The position numbers and the translations under genes were made by a program. From positions 1 to 50,264 of the forward strand of contig NZ_CAKRNY010000027.1 of NCBI RefSeq assembly GCF_934371575.1: a stretch of 50,264 nt of DNA, read 5' to 3'. Origin of the DNA: an uncultured Blautia sp. GTDB taxonomy: Bacteria; Bacillota; Clostridia; Lachnospirales; Lachnospiraceae. Of this stretch, positions 1-8,358 are shown piece by piece (position 1 is the stretch's first letter; the number at the start of each line of letters is the position of its first letter). Under the pieces are notes generated by a model. It was not told the DNA's origin. It saw only the letters and a program-made list of their open reading frames with translations, and did not search any database.

Positions 1-91
1 TGCATCCTCAAAGCCTTTTATTCCCTTGGTGCAGATACTTTTCCGTGACATTTTGCATCCTCAAAGCCTTTTATTCCTTGGTGCGGATACT
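1..91. repeat. Two-copy direct repeat, period 53 bp
   Basis: Positions 1-38 and 54-91 are nearly the same sequence, starting TGCATCCTCAAAGCC, with one single-base gap and one A/G change. The array touches the window edge, so more copies may lie to the left. No ORF or promoter is visible in it. It lies about 440 bp past the 3' end of rpsI. Confidence 0.8.
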
Positions 92-163
92 CTTGTAGAT
101 ACTTCCCCCTAATTCCCACAAAAATTCTGCGACACACCAGAAAACAGTATCTCCTAAACAACA

Positions 164-246
164 GAGCCTGTTTGAAAAATCATTCCCATAATTTGCACAC
201 CTCACTTTGTGAGAGATTTTGAAGAAAGCCTTTTTCAAACACGCTC
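164..246. repeat. 83-bp palindromic element (MITE-like)
   Basis: Arms GAGCCTGTTTGAAAAA (164-179) and TTTTTCAAACACGCTC (231-246) are inverted copies matching at 15 of 16 positions. A small inner hairpin, CTCAC-TTT-GTGAG, sits at 201-213. There is no ORF. The shape fits a short non-autonomous palindromic repeat. Whether it recurs in the genome cannot be seen here. Confidence 0.6.
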
Positions 247-480
247 CACATTATTTAGTCACATACTATTGTTCTCTTACTACACGCACCATTATTCACT
301 TAATCGCAACTGGAGTTCTAAATTTGAATTGCTTTTGATTGATATTAATTTTGAATTTTTTAAGATTTGATTAAGATTGATATTAATTTTTGAATAGTCA
401 ACTGAATATTCCGTATTCGCTTTTTACTTAATTGGATTAACTTGATTTCGTTAATTTACTTTAGACTTAATTTAGAAAAA
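247..480. other. AT-rich intergenic stretch with short direct repeat
   Basis: No gene is visible. A roughly 20-bp direct repeat (GATTGATATTAATTTT then GAAT) occurs at 337-356 and 375-395, 38 bp apart, in strongly AT-rich sequence. I see nothing else that can be supported. Confidence 0.5.
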
Positions 481-505
481 TCCCGGAAACAATAATGCTT
501 CCGGG
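481..505 (-). terminator. rpsI terminator
   Basis: On the minus strand TCCCGGAA pairs with TTCCGGGA around a short loop and is followed by TTTTTCT. This is a rho-independent terminator 25 bp past the rpsI stop codon, ending the rplM-rpsI transcript. Confidence 0.85.
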
Positions 506-531
506 ATAAGTAATACAATAATAGACAACAA

Positions 532-924
532 TTATCGCTTGCTGAACTGCGGAGCGCGACGAGCTGCTTTGAGACCTGGTTTCTTACGCTCTTTCATACG
601 AGGATCACGAGTAAGGAATCCAGCTGCCTTAAGAACTGGTCTGTACTCTTTGTCTGCCTCAAGAAGTGCTCTGGAGATACCATGTCTGATAGCACCAGCC
701 TGTCCTGTATATCCGCCACCATGTACATTTACAAGTACATCAAATTTTCCATCTGTCTCGGTAGCAGCCAGTGGCTGACGAACGATAACTTTAAGTGTCT
801 CTAATCCAAAATACTCATCAATATCTCTTTTATTGATAGTGATTTTACCAGTACCTGGGGTAAGGTAAACTCTTGCTACTGATTTTTTTCTTCTTCCTGT
901 TCCGTAGAATTTTGCGCTAGCCAA
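532..924 (-). CDS. rpsI: 30S ribosomal protein S9
   Basis: 130 residues, the usual bacterial length. It shows the N-terminal [10 protein letters not shown] signature (about residues 10-19) and the C-terminal [10 protein letters not shown] tail. In this family the last basic residues reach the ribosomal P site and touch tRNA. The start is TTG at 922-924, preceded by AGGAGG with a 9-nt gap; no better ATG exists in frame. It follows rplM after 17 bp, so the two form the universal L13-S9 operon and share the promoter at 1540-1568 and the terminator at 481-505. Confidence 0.97.
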   Translation of the reverse strand: MASAKFYGTGRRKKSVARVYLTPGTGKITINKRDIDEYFGLETLKVIVRQPLAATETDGKFDVLVNVHGGGYTGQAGAIRHGISRALLEADKEYRPVLKAAGFLTRDPRMKERKKPGLKAARRAPQFSKR

Positions 925-941
925 TGTTTTCTACCTCCTAA

Positions 942-1370
942 TTAAAATGTTAAAACTTCCGGTTTCTGAGCCGCATGTTTGTGTTCAGGTCCGGCATAAA
1001 CAAAAAGTTTTGAGTACATTTCTCTTCCTAATGGTCCTTTTGGAAGCATACCTTTAACTGCCAGCTCAACAACTTTCTCAGGTTTCTTAGCCATCATCTC
1101 TTTTAATGTAGTCTCTTTCATTCCGCCTACATAGTCAGAGTGATTGTAATAGATCTTCTGATCCATTTTCTTTCCTGAAACTTTAATCTTGTCAGCGTTA
1201 ACGATGATTACATAATCACCTGTGTCAACGTGTGGTGTAAACTGAGGTTTGTTCTTTCCTCTTAAAACGCTTGCTACGCCAGAAGCCAGACGGCCAAGGG
1301 TGCAGCCTTCAGCGTCAACTACATACCATTTTCTCTCGATTTTATCTGGATTAGCCATATAAGTCTGCAT
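942..1370 (-). CDS. rplM: 50S ribosomal protein L13
   Basis: 142 residues, normal length for L13, an early-assembling large-subunit protein. It has the family N-terminus ([11 protein letters not shown]) and the [12 protein letters not shown] and HVDTGDY segments. The ATG start follows GGAGG with a 7-nt gap. It is the first gene of the rplM-rpsI operon and has a leader of about 160 nt. In most Firmicutes truA lies just upstream; here truA is 11 kb away, with a metal exporter and a sugar-uptake and sensing module between them. Confidence 0.97.
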   Translation of the reverse strand: MQTYMANPDKIERKWYVVDAEGCTLGRLASGVASVLRGKNKPQFTPHVDTGDYVIIVNADKIKVSGKKMDQKIYYNHSDYVGGMKETTLKEMMAKKPEKVVELAVKGMLPKGPLGREMYSKLFVYAGPEHKHAAQKPEVLTF

Positions 1371-1533
1371 GGTTTTACCTCCTGTTATTTATCAACGATT
1401 GTTTGTATAAATGCGATATCTCGCATATGTTAGTAATTTGGAAACGCTGGTGCATTACTGCGGAAATGTCCGAAACCGCTGATAAATACTGTCGCCTGGG
1501 CTATTGGCTAAAGTATCTCGCACTACGTCACAT
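1371..1533 (-). promoter_or_regulatory. rplM 5' leader, candidate autoregulatory RNA
   Basis: The promoter places the transcription start near 1533, giving a leader of about 160 nt before rplM. It contains short complementary runs such as GCGG/CCGC around 1458-1481 and two GCGAGATA motifs. Ribosomal protein L13 leaders are known in Firmicutes, but I cannot confirm a match to that family by eye, so the regulatory role is inference. Confidence 0.4.
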
Positions 1534-1539
1534 TGAGTA

Positions 1540-1568
1540 ATTATATTATAAGCCCCCTCTCCTGTCAA
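1540..1568 (-). promoter_or_regulatory. Consensus sigma-A promoter of rplM-rpsI
   Basis: The minus strand reads TTGACA (1563-1568), a 17-bp spacer and TATAAT (1540-1545), a perfect match to the housekeeping consensus. An overlapping second TATAAT lies 5 bp upstream. This fits the strong expression expected of a ribosomal protein operon. Confidence 0.88.
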
Positions 1569-1779
1569 CCACTTTTTCCCCATATTTCCATCTTTTTTTC
1601 AAAAAGTTATCCACAATCATTCAATAAAATGGGTTCTCTTTTCCACAATGCATTCTCCCATTTTCCACTGCGCAAACTGTGCTATTTTTCACTGGCATTT
1701 TTCTTATTAAAATGCTATAGTAAAAAGAATCTATAATTAGATCAGTTTTATTTTTTCTTATATTAAGAGGTGATATTTT

Positions 1780-2949
1780 ATGATAACATTTTTATCCCGT
1801 TTTTTTATTAAAAATTATAAAGATTACAGTTCGCCTCAGGTACGCCAGTCTTATGGAATGCTCTGTGGTGCTGTAGGAATCGCGCTTAATATTTTCTTAT
1901 TTATAGGAAAATGGCTGGCTGGAGTCCTAAGCGGTTCCATTGCAATCACAGCGGATGCCTTCAATAACTTATCCGATGCCGGTTCTTCTGTGATCACTCT
2001 GGTCGGATTCAAGCTTTCTGGTCAAAAACCAGACCCGGAACACCCCTTCGGTCATGGGCGTATGGAATATATTTCCGGACTTCTGGTATCTGTTGCCGTC
2101 CTGATCATGGGATTTGAGCTCATTCGCTCCTCAATTGATAAAATCCGCGTTCCGGAACCTATTGAGTGCAGTCCTGTTATTCTGGCGGTTCTTGTTGCTT
2201 CTATTCTGGTAAAAATATATATGTACTGCTACAATCGCGGAATCGGTCACAAAATTGACAGCGCTGCCATGCAGGCTACAGCAGGGGACAGCTTAAGCGA
2301 CACCGTTGCTACCAGTCTGGTGCTTCTTGCAACCATCATCAGCCAGCTGACCGGTCTTATCCTGGATGGTTGGTTCGGCGTTCTTGTAGGTATTTTCATT
2401 TTTTACACCGGAATCACTACCATGAAGGATACCATTGATCCACTTCTCGGACAGGCCCCTGAGAAAAATCTGGTAGAAGAAATCGAAGAAATCGTTCTCG
2501 CCCATCCGCTGGTTCACGGCATACATGATCTGATTGTTCATGACTATGGCCCTGGCAGACTGATCATCTCCCTCCACGCAGAAGTTCCTGCCCACGGAGA
2601 TCTGCTGATCATTCACGATGAAATTGATAATATTGAGCACGAGCTTCAAAATAAGCTTAGCTGTTCTGCTACCATTCACATTGATCCAATCGTCACAGAC
2701 AACAAGGAAGTCAATGAAATGCGCGAACAGATTGCGGAAATAGCCCGCAGTCTGGACTATCGGCTTACCATCCATGACTTCCGTATGGTAGAAGGCTCCA
2801 CCCACACCAACCTTATCTTTGATGTAGCAGTTCCCTTTGAATGCAATCTTACCAATGTGGAAGTTACCAACCTTCTCAAAGAGCGGATTCGTAATATGGA
2901 CGATGGCAATTACTGTGCAGTCATCCAGGTTGACCGTGTATATACATAA
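1780..2949 (+). CDS. Cation diffusion facilitator, probably Mn2+ exporter
   Basis: 389 residues, a CDF/SLC30-type antiporter. Six hydrophobic segments fill residues 25-225 and a cytoplasmic ferredoxin-like metal-sensing domain fills about 230-310, followed by a further C-terminal extension. The transport-site motifs are N62-x3-D66 in the second helix and D170-x3-D174 in the fifth. This N/D plus D-x3-D set is typical of manganese CDFs (MntE/MneP type) rather than zinc CDFs, which usually carry H-x3-D in helix 5. The metal assignment is inferred from those residues. It is transcribed alone, with an AAGAGGTG site before its ATG, and is convergent with the sugar-sensing operon. Confidence 0.85.
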   Translation: MITFLSRFFIKNYKDYSSPQVRQSYGMLCGAVGIALNIFLFIGKWLAGVLSGSIAITADAFNNLSDAGSSVITLVGFKLSGQKPDPEHPFGHGRMEYISGLLVSVAVLIMGFELIRSSIDKIRVPEPIECSPVILAVLVASILVKIYMYCYNRGIGHKIDSAAMQATAGDSLSDTVATSLVLLATIISQLTGLILDGWFGVLVGIFIFYTGITTMKDTIDPLLGQAPEKNLVEEIEEIVLAHPLVHGIHDLIVHDYGPGRLIISLHAEVPAHGDLLIIHDEIDNIEHELQNKLSCSATIHIDPIVTDNKEVNEMREQIAEIARSLDYRLTIHDFRMVEGSTHTNLIFDVAVPFECNLTNVEVTNLLKERIRNMDDGNYCAVIQVDRVYT

Positions 2950-2964
2950 AACAATCAGAAAGCA

Positions 2965-3010
2965 ATTCCATCAGGCAGTATTTTTTTATTACCGTCTGAT
3001 GGAATGGAAT
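2965..3010. terminator. Bidirectional terminator between CDF gene and sensing operon
   Basis: ATTCCATCAG (2965-2974) pairs with CTGATGGAAT (2996-3005). T-rich tracts follow on the plus strand, and the hairpin also lies just past the last gene of the minus-strand operon. Confidence 0.7.
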
Positions 3011-3017
3011 TATTTTT

Positions 3018-4073
3018 TCATCGAATATTCAGGTAAACATCCTCTCTTGTGTGAAATCCCCCATCAATGATCACCTCATCCATATTCTCTGCTGTCACAG
3101 CGATTGGATCAATTTTATAGTAAGGAATCTCATAAGTTCCGTCAAAAAATGTATCCACTGCCTTATACGTACCATCACCAGAAGTAATATCTTCTCCTTT
3201 TCCAAGTGCCACTGCAAACTCTGCTGCTGTATTCGCTTCCTGCTCAATAGGTTTGTATACGGTCATTTCCTGAGTACCTTCCACGATCCTCTGGCAGGCA
3301 GCCAGATCTGCATCCTGAGCCACCACAGCCACAGTCCCGGCAAGCCGGTTTTCCGACAACACTTTCACAGCCTGACTTGCCAGATCATCATTTCCGCACA
3401 TCACGCCCACTATATCGTTTGTGATTTCCAGTCCCTGTGTAACATGATTTCCAGCCAGTTCCGCCAGCCAGTTTTCGCAGTAACCTGTATAAACCACCTT
3501 CAGCTTACTGTTCGCAATTGCCTTATTAAAACCTTTTACAACCTCCGCCACGTTTCCATCTGTAGGGGATCCATTGATTGCAAATATATTTCCACCATCC
3601 GGGCATGCCTTAACAAGTGCTTCCCCCATAAGGGTGCCAACCTTCTCATTATCAATGGTAATATACAGATCCGCATTAATATTCTCCACAACACGGTCAT
3701 AACAAATCACGTAAATCCCCTGATTCTTTGCCTCTTCCAGCACATCATACAAGGCCTTTCCGTCAATGGGAATTACCACGATCACATCCATCTTTTTCTT
3801 AATAAAATATTCAATCTGGGAAATCTGTTCTTCCACAACGCCTCCGGCAACCTGCACATTCACTTCTGCGCCAAGACTCTGGGCAGTAGAAACAAACATA
3901 TCACGATCTCGCAGCCATCTCTCGATTACGAAAGAATCAAAGCTCAACCCAATCTGAAGCCTGTCCTCTTGCTTTTTTTCCGTTTTTTCAGGTTCCACAG
4001 TCTTATTTCCACAGCCTGCAGACAAAACCAGAAGCAGCACAAAGGGTAAAAGCAACCAGTTTTTCTTTCTCAT
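3018..4073 (-). CDS. Sugar-binding lipoprotein, XylF/RbsB-like, last gene of sensing operon
   Basis: 351 residues. A signal peptide ends in the lipobox LSAGC with the lipidated Cys at residue 21, so it should be anchored outside the membrane. The body is a type-1 periplasmic binding fold: QISQIEYFIKKKMDVIVVIP is followed by ICYDRV and the late VYKPIEQEA segment, as in XylF/ChvE-type pentose and monosaccharide binders. Its ATG overlaps the response-regulator stop (AATGAG), so the two are translationally coupled. It resembles the ChvE-type protein encoded at 11189-12316 but has no transporter genes of its own in this operon. It may feed the same permease, or it may present ligand to the kinase. 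Confidence 0.85.
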   Translation of the reverse strand: MRKKNWLLLPFVLLLVLSAGCGNKTVEPEKTEKKQEDRLQIGLSFDSFVIERWLRDRDMFVSTAQSLGAEVNVQVAGGVVEEQISQIEYFIKKKMDVIVVIPIDGKALYDVLEEAKNQGIYVICYDRVVENINADLYITIDNEKVGTLMGEALVKACPDGGNIFAINGSPTDGNVAEVVKGFNKAIANSKLKVVYTGYCENWLAELAGNHVTQGLEITNDIVGVMCGNDDLASQAVKVLSENRLAGTVAVVAQDADLAACQRIVEGTQEMTVYKPIEQEANTAAEFAVALGKGEDITSGDGTYKAVDTFFDGTYEIPYYKIDPIAVTAENMDEVIIDGGFHTREDVYLNIR

Positions 4074-5665
4074 TTTCCATACCTCGCCTTATACTCACTT
4101 GGAGTCATGTCCATCTGTTTCTTGAAAATCCTGCTGAAATAGTTGGGATCTGAATAACCGCTTTTGATTCCGGCTTCCTTTACGCTCACATTTGCGTCTA
4201 CCAGAAGCTCCTTCGCCTTCTCAATACGGACACGAGTCAGATATTCAATAAAATTCTCCCCTGTCTCATCCTTAAAAATTTTACTGAAATAATAGGGGCT
4301 GATATTAACCTGACTGGAAACATCATCCAGTGAGATATCTCTGCTGTAATTTTCCTGAATATAAAGCATTGCCTTTTTCACTGCTGAATTGGACTGATCT
4401 TCCTTCTGGTCCCGGATCGCCCTGCAGATATTCACCATTTTTTCCTGAAACCACTTACGAAGCTCTTCATATGTGGAGAGCGACATTGCAATGTCCAGAT
4501 AATCCCTGCGATAGCTGAATCCATAATTGATCGCACCACTCTCAAAGGCAGTTTTTTCACCCCAGATAATAAATTCCAGAATTTTCAGCCGAATATTATT
4601 CATATCCTGTGGATAATGCTCTACCATCCAGTCGAAAAAGAAGTTTACCTCCTGAAGCATTCCTTCCTCATTTCCCTCTGAGAGAAAGCGGAACATGCGC
4701 TTCTCGTTATTTCCCGGAAAGGCCTCGTCATAAACACCATTCTGGGAAAGATCCTCAATGTGTATCACACGGCTGAGACTTCCATTTAACGCACGAAGAG
4801 CCTCGCGATAAGATCTCTCCATCTCTTCCATTTCCCACACTTTTCCGATTCCCACACGGAATTTGGCATCCAGACGGTTCTCAAGTCTTGTGATCAGATC
4901 TCTGGCCCTTTCCACAAGATCAATACGATCTTCATAAGGATTCTTTGAAACCTCACAGGGAACCACCACCGGAATACGATTGGACATAATATTTCCCACT
5001 ACACAGGGAAAAGAAGATTTCAAAACATCACGAAATTCCGGATAAAACCCCTGCGCCTTTACATTCATTCCTACAGGACTTATCAATCTGCCCTTCTCAT
5101 AGTTCTGCCCAAACTGTACTACCATAACAAAGCCCTGTCCATATTCGATATCCAAAAGCTGCTGATAATAATCTGCTGCCTGCATTTCCTTCTGGAAAAG
5201 AAGGGAATTCACATAACTACTCTCCACAACAGGGATAACCGTCTCCAGTTTTTCCTGGATTTTCAACAAATTACTCCTTTGATCACGGATTTTATCCACC
5301 TTTTCTGTGGCCTCTTCCACAACGGAAATGATCCTGCTTTTCGAAATAGGTTTCGTAAGATATTTTTCCACGCCCAGATCAATGGCTTCTTTTGCATAAT
5401 CAAATTTATCATATGCGGAAATCACATAAAACAACGCTGAATTATTAAATTTCCTGATTTCCCGCATAGCCTGGATTCCATTGATCCCAGGCATATGAAT
5501 ATCCATAAATACAATATCCGGGTGAAAGGTTTCTGCCTTCTCGATTACCACTCTTCCTGTTTTTGCAGTCTCTACGCTGCATTTATCTCCAAATTCAGCC
5601 AGAATCACCCCTTTAAAAGCCTCCAGCATAAGTCCTTCATCATCTGCTATTAGAATACGGTACAT
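4070..5665 (-). CDS. Response regulator, YesN-type (REC + AraC HTH)
   Basis: 531 residues from the chosen ATG at 5665, which follows AAGGAG; a longer reading frame upstream would run into the kinase gene and is unlikely. The N-terminal receiver domain has the acidic pair D8/D9, phospho-acceptor D55 in FMDIHMPG, and the conserved Lys in YLTKPIS. A long middle domain follows. The C-terminus is a double helix-turn-helix AraC domain with the typical YFSKIFKDETG and YFSRIFKKQMDMTPSEYK segments. It lies 40 bp after its kinase. Likely targets are the importer promoter near 12371-12399 and possibly its own operon; this is inference from neighbourhood. Confidence 0.92.
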   Translation of the reverse strand: MYRILIADDEGLMLEAFKGVILAEFGDKCSVETAKTGRVVIEKAETFHPDIVFMDIHMPGINGIQAMREIRKFNNSALFYVISAYDKFDYAKEAIDLGVEKYLTKPISKSRIISVVEEATEKVDKIRDQRSNLLKIQEKLETVIPVVESSYVNSLLFQKEMQAADYYQQLLDIEYGQGFVMVVQFGQNYEKGRLISPVGMNVKAQGFYPEFRDVLKSSFPCVVGNIMSNRIPVVVPCEVSKNPYEDRIDLVERARDLITRLENRLDAKFRVGIGKVWEMEEMERSYREALRALNGSLSRVIHIEDLSQNGVYDEAFPGNNEKRMFRFLSEGNEEGMLQEVNFFFDWMVEHYPQDMNNIRLKILEFIIWGEKTAFESGAINYGFSYRRDYLDIAMSLSTYEELRKWFQEKMVNICRAIRDQKEDQSNSAVKKAMLYIQENYSRDISLDDVSSQVNISPYYFSKIFKDETGENFIEYLTRVRIEKAKELLVDANVSVKEAGIKSGYSDPNYFSRIFKKQMDMTPSEYKARYGK

Positions 5666-5705
5666 CTTTTTGCACTCCTTATTATTTTGTCTTGCCAAGC
5701 TTTCA

Positions 5706-7205
5706 TTATCTGGTTTCTTCCGCTTCCACCGGCAATGTAATATGCACACTGGTTCCATTTCCGAGACCATCGCTTTCAATCGTAAGCAATCCACTTTGCT
5801 TATAATACAGTTCCAGCCTGTCGATTACATTTCCAACCGCAATACCTGTAGAATACCGGTCTTCTCCATTGTTGCGTGCTTTCCCTGCCATAACGGAATC
5901 AATCATCTCCGAAGTCATTCCGGCTCCATTATCGCTGACTGTAATTTCCAGTCTATCCCCGTCTTTATGAATGGACATTTTAATTTTTCCAGTCTCCATA
6001 CAATCGTGAATTCCGTGCTGAACAGCATTTTCCACCAATGGCTGCAGGATCATACTTGGAATACGGAAATCTCCGATTCCTTCGTCCACATCCTTTTCAT
6101 AGTGAATATCTCCTGCAAATCTTACATTTAAAATATAAATATAGTTGTCAACTGCATCTACCTCTTCCCATAGCAGCGCATCATCCTCCATTTTCCGCAC
6201 ATTATAACGGAAAAAGTCTGCCATTTTTTCCAGAAAAACGCCTGTGCGCTCTGCATCCTCCAGCATGGCAAGCTGTGCACCCGCATTCAGACAATTAAAA
6301 AGAAAATGCGGATTGATCTGAGCCTGCAGATATTTCAGCTGAGCCTCCTTCAGATGTGTCTCCATCAGAAGCTCCCGCTCCTTCATCTGCGCCTGCTCTT
6401 CCATGCTCTCTCTCTGCTGTCTGATGTGCAGACGGATACTGTCCAGCATCTGGTTAAAGCCTCTTGTTACCACTCCAACCTCATCCTCACGGACCACCGG
6501 CAGGACCGGCACATCTAAATTTCCCATAGCAACCTCATGAGCAGTGCTGGAAAGCTGAGTCAGTGGTCTGACCATCGAACGGACAACCAGAATAATAATG
6601 AAGACCCCAACTGCAGCTACAATAGAAATAACCACCAGAGCAAGCCGGTAAAGAACATCCATCGATGAAAGAAGAATCTGGTAATTTGAAGAATTCATCC
6701 GAAAACGAAGATTGTTCAGCTTATAAATATAAGAATTGATATACTCATAAAGCTGCATTTCTTTTTCGTAGGAAGCCTTGTATTTCTCAATATTTCTTCC
6801 TCGCTTTGCCTGAACTGTCTCGTTGGTCTGTTCCAGATAGCTCTCAGACATTCTGCGGATATTTTTTTCCAGCATTTTTACTTCACTATCCACATTCCGG
6901 TCATTCAGCCCATCAAGAAGCTCCCGGTAATCCTGCTCGTAACGATAGTAATTTTCCAGAGCCTTTGTTCCCTTTGTGTTTAAATATTCGTAAACGGTCC
7001 CCTCCAGCTTATTTAAGGTGTCAGACAAGTCATTAATTGCCGCATTACTGGAAAAAACAGCATCGATCCTGTCCACACCTGTATGAATCTGTTCGAAAAT
7101 AAAAAAGTTGATACACATCACAAACAGCATAACCAGAACCATAGCAAAGCTAAGCCGTGTCTGTATGGAATCCCTGACGGAAAGGCTTTCTTTTCCCTCT
7201 TTCAT
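5706..7205 (-). CDS. Sensor histidine kinase, YesM/LytS-like (HisKA_5 type)
   Basis: 499 residues. Membrane helices at about 19-40 and 184-208 bracket an extracytoplasmic coiled region, followed by a HAMP linker (about 210-262). The phospho-acceptor His is H300 in QINPHFLFN. The ATP-binding N-box is LVENAVQHG (N393) and the G-box DNGAGM. The extracellular part is largely helical with no obvious small-molecule pocket, which fits sensing through a partner protein. It overlaps the upstream anchored binding-protein gene by 4 bp. It should phosphorylate the regulator encoded next to it. Confidence 0.92.
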   Translation of the reverse strand: MKEGKESLSVRDSIQTRLSFAMVLVMLFVMCINFFIFEQIHTGVDRIDAVFSSNAAINDLSDTLNKLEGTVYEYLNTKGTKALENYYRYEQDYRELLDGLNDRNVDSEVKMLEKNIRRMSESYLEQTNETVQAKRGRNIEKYKASYEKEMQLYEYINSYIYKLNNLRFRMNSSNYQILLSSMDVLYRLALVVISIVAAVGVFIIILVVRSMVRPLTQLSSTAHEVAMGNLDVPVLPVVREDEVGVVTRGFNQMLDSIRLHIRQQRESMEEQAQMKERELLMETHLKEAQLKYLQAQINPHFLFNCLNAGAQLAMLEDAERTGVFLEKMADFFRYNVRKMEDDALLWEEVDAVDNYIYILNVRFAGDIHYEKDVDEGIGDFRIPSMILQPLVENAVQHGIHDCMETGKIKMSIHKDGDRLEITVSDNGAGMTSEMIDSVMAGKARNNGEDRYSTGIAVGNVIDRLELYYKQSGLLTIESDGLGNGTSVHITLPVEAEETR

Positions 7206-8212
7206 TTAATCCCCCTTCTGTAAGCACCTACATTCGCTCTGGTGATCACATGCTGGCCTACGCTGTAGTAACTGCTGGTATGTCCCAGGGAGGAAAACTC
7301 TTCCAGGGCATTGATGCTGTATCTTCCAATTTCTTTCATATCAAGGGCAATGGCAGAGGAAATAATTCCTTTGCTGATACCGTCCAGAATTACATCAGAG
7401 TAATAAAAACCGACTACATCCACATTTCCAACCTGGTTATAGTCAACCAGAGCCTGGTAAACGCACTCTGTCACAACCTCGTCCATGCACACCAGTACAT
7501 CTGGCAGATTTTCCTCGCTTACAAAAATATCCCGGACAAACTCCTCTGTATCAAAGCCAGAACTGCTGTCAATATTGTATTCTGAAATCATTACGGTCTG
7601 GTAATCTTTCTTTTTTTTCTCCAGTTCTTTTTTTATCTGGTAATAGACCAGATTGGTCTCCTGTGTTTTGGACTGGGAATTTGATAAAAGAAGTACCTGA
7701 GTAGTCGTATGCTCCTTCAAAAGCCCAAGGATCTGTTCTGTATAAGCATTTCCAAGCTGATAGCTGTTCAATCCCACAAAGCTGATCCTTGCACTGGAGG
7801 AATCGTCTGTGAGCACTGTGACCACCGGAATATTTTCATCAGCCGCTTCCTGGATCAGCTCCTGTTCTTCACAGCTGCCATCCGCTTCCAGAATAATCCC
7901 GTCCACCTGTGATGCGATTCCGATTCTTAAGTAATCTGCCTTTGTATAAGCATCATCATGACCTGGCGTAATCAGCTCCACATAGGCATCTGCGTCTTTC
8001 GCTGCTGCGCTGGCGCTTTCGTAGATAGAATCCCACATCAGAGTATTTTCTTCCCCTGAGATCATCAGATAATGTTTTTCGTAGCCAGTCGCACCCTCTC
8101 CCTCTCCCAGATCAACCTGATCCAGATTTTTCTGAAAATAGATCCAGATTCCGGAGAGGAACAGCATACAGCCTGCCAAAATAAAAAAGACAGTCAGTGT
8201 GGATTTTTTCAT
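7202..8212 (-). CDS. Membrane-anchored sugar-binding protein, probable kinase input
   Basis: 336 residues with a type-1 periplasmic binding fold (substrate-binding domain from about 45). The N-terminus is hydrophobic. It contains ILAGC, which could be a lipobox, but hydrophobic residues continue beyond it, so an uncleaved membrane anchor is equally likely. It is the first gene of the operon and its stop overlaps the kinase start (ATGA). This layout matches the XylFII-LytS type of sensor, in which an anchored binding protein delivers the sugar signal to a LytS/YesM kinase. The ligand cannot be read from the sequence. Confidence 0.82.
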   Translation of the reverse strand: MKKSTLTVFFILAGCMLFLSGIWIYFQKNLDQVDLGEGEGATGYEKHYLMISGEENTLMWDSIYESASAAAKDADAYVELITPGHDDAYTKADYLRIGIASQVDGIILEADGSCEEQELIQEAADENIPVVTVLTDDSSSARISFVGLNSYQLGNAYTEQILGLLKEHTTTQVLLLSNSQSKTQETNLVYYQIKKELEKKKKDYQTVMISEYNIDSSSGFDTEEFVRDIFVSEENLPDVLVCMDEVVTECVYQALVDYNQVGNVDVVGFYYSDVILDGISKGIISSAIALDMKEIGRYSINALEEFSSLGHTSSYYSVGQHVITRANVGAYRRGIK

Positions 8213-8280
8213 AGTTTACAGTCCCTTTTAACACTCATTTATTTTACATTACAGTTTAGCACATTTACGTATTATATGCA

Positions 8281-8315
8281 AAAAGAGCCATTGCATTTCT
8301 GCAACAGCTCCTTTT
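8281..8315 (-). terminator. Terminator after mmsB
   Basis: On the minus strand GAGC-TG-TTGCA pairs with TGCAA-TG-GCTC and is followed by TTTTTGC. It ends the chvE-mmsA-mmsB transcript and separates it from the sensing operon that begins at 8212. Confidence 0.85.
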
Positions 8316-8358
8316 CATTACTGCCATTGGCTCTCACAGCAGTTTTTCAATTATCTGA

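Noticed and set aside
1..91. CRISPR array
   Set aside because: Only two copies, repeat about 38 bp with a 15-bp gap, no cas genes nearby; spacer length does not fit.
3051..4049. Long plus-strand frame opposite the sugar-binding lipoprotein gene
   Set aside because: Composition is rich in His, Cys and Ile as expected of a shadow frame; the minus-strand gene has a clear lipobox, fold and coupling.
5666..5794. N-terminal extension of the first YesN-type regulator
   Set aside because: It would overlap the kinase gene, and the start at 5665 has AAGGAG and gives a normal receiver domain.
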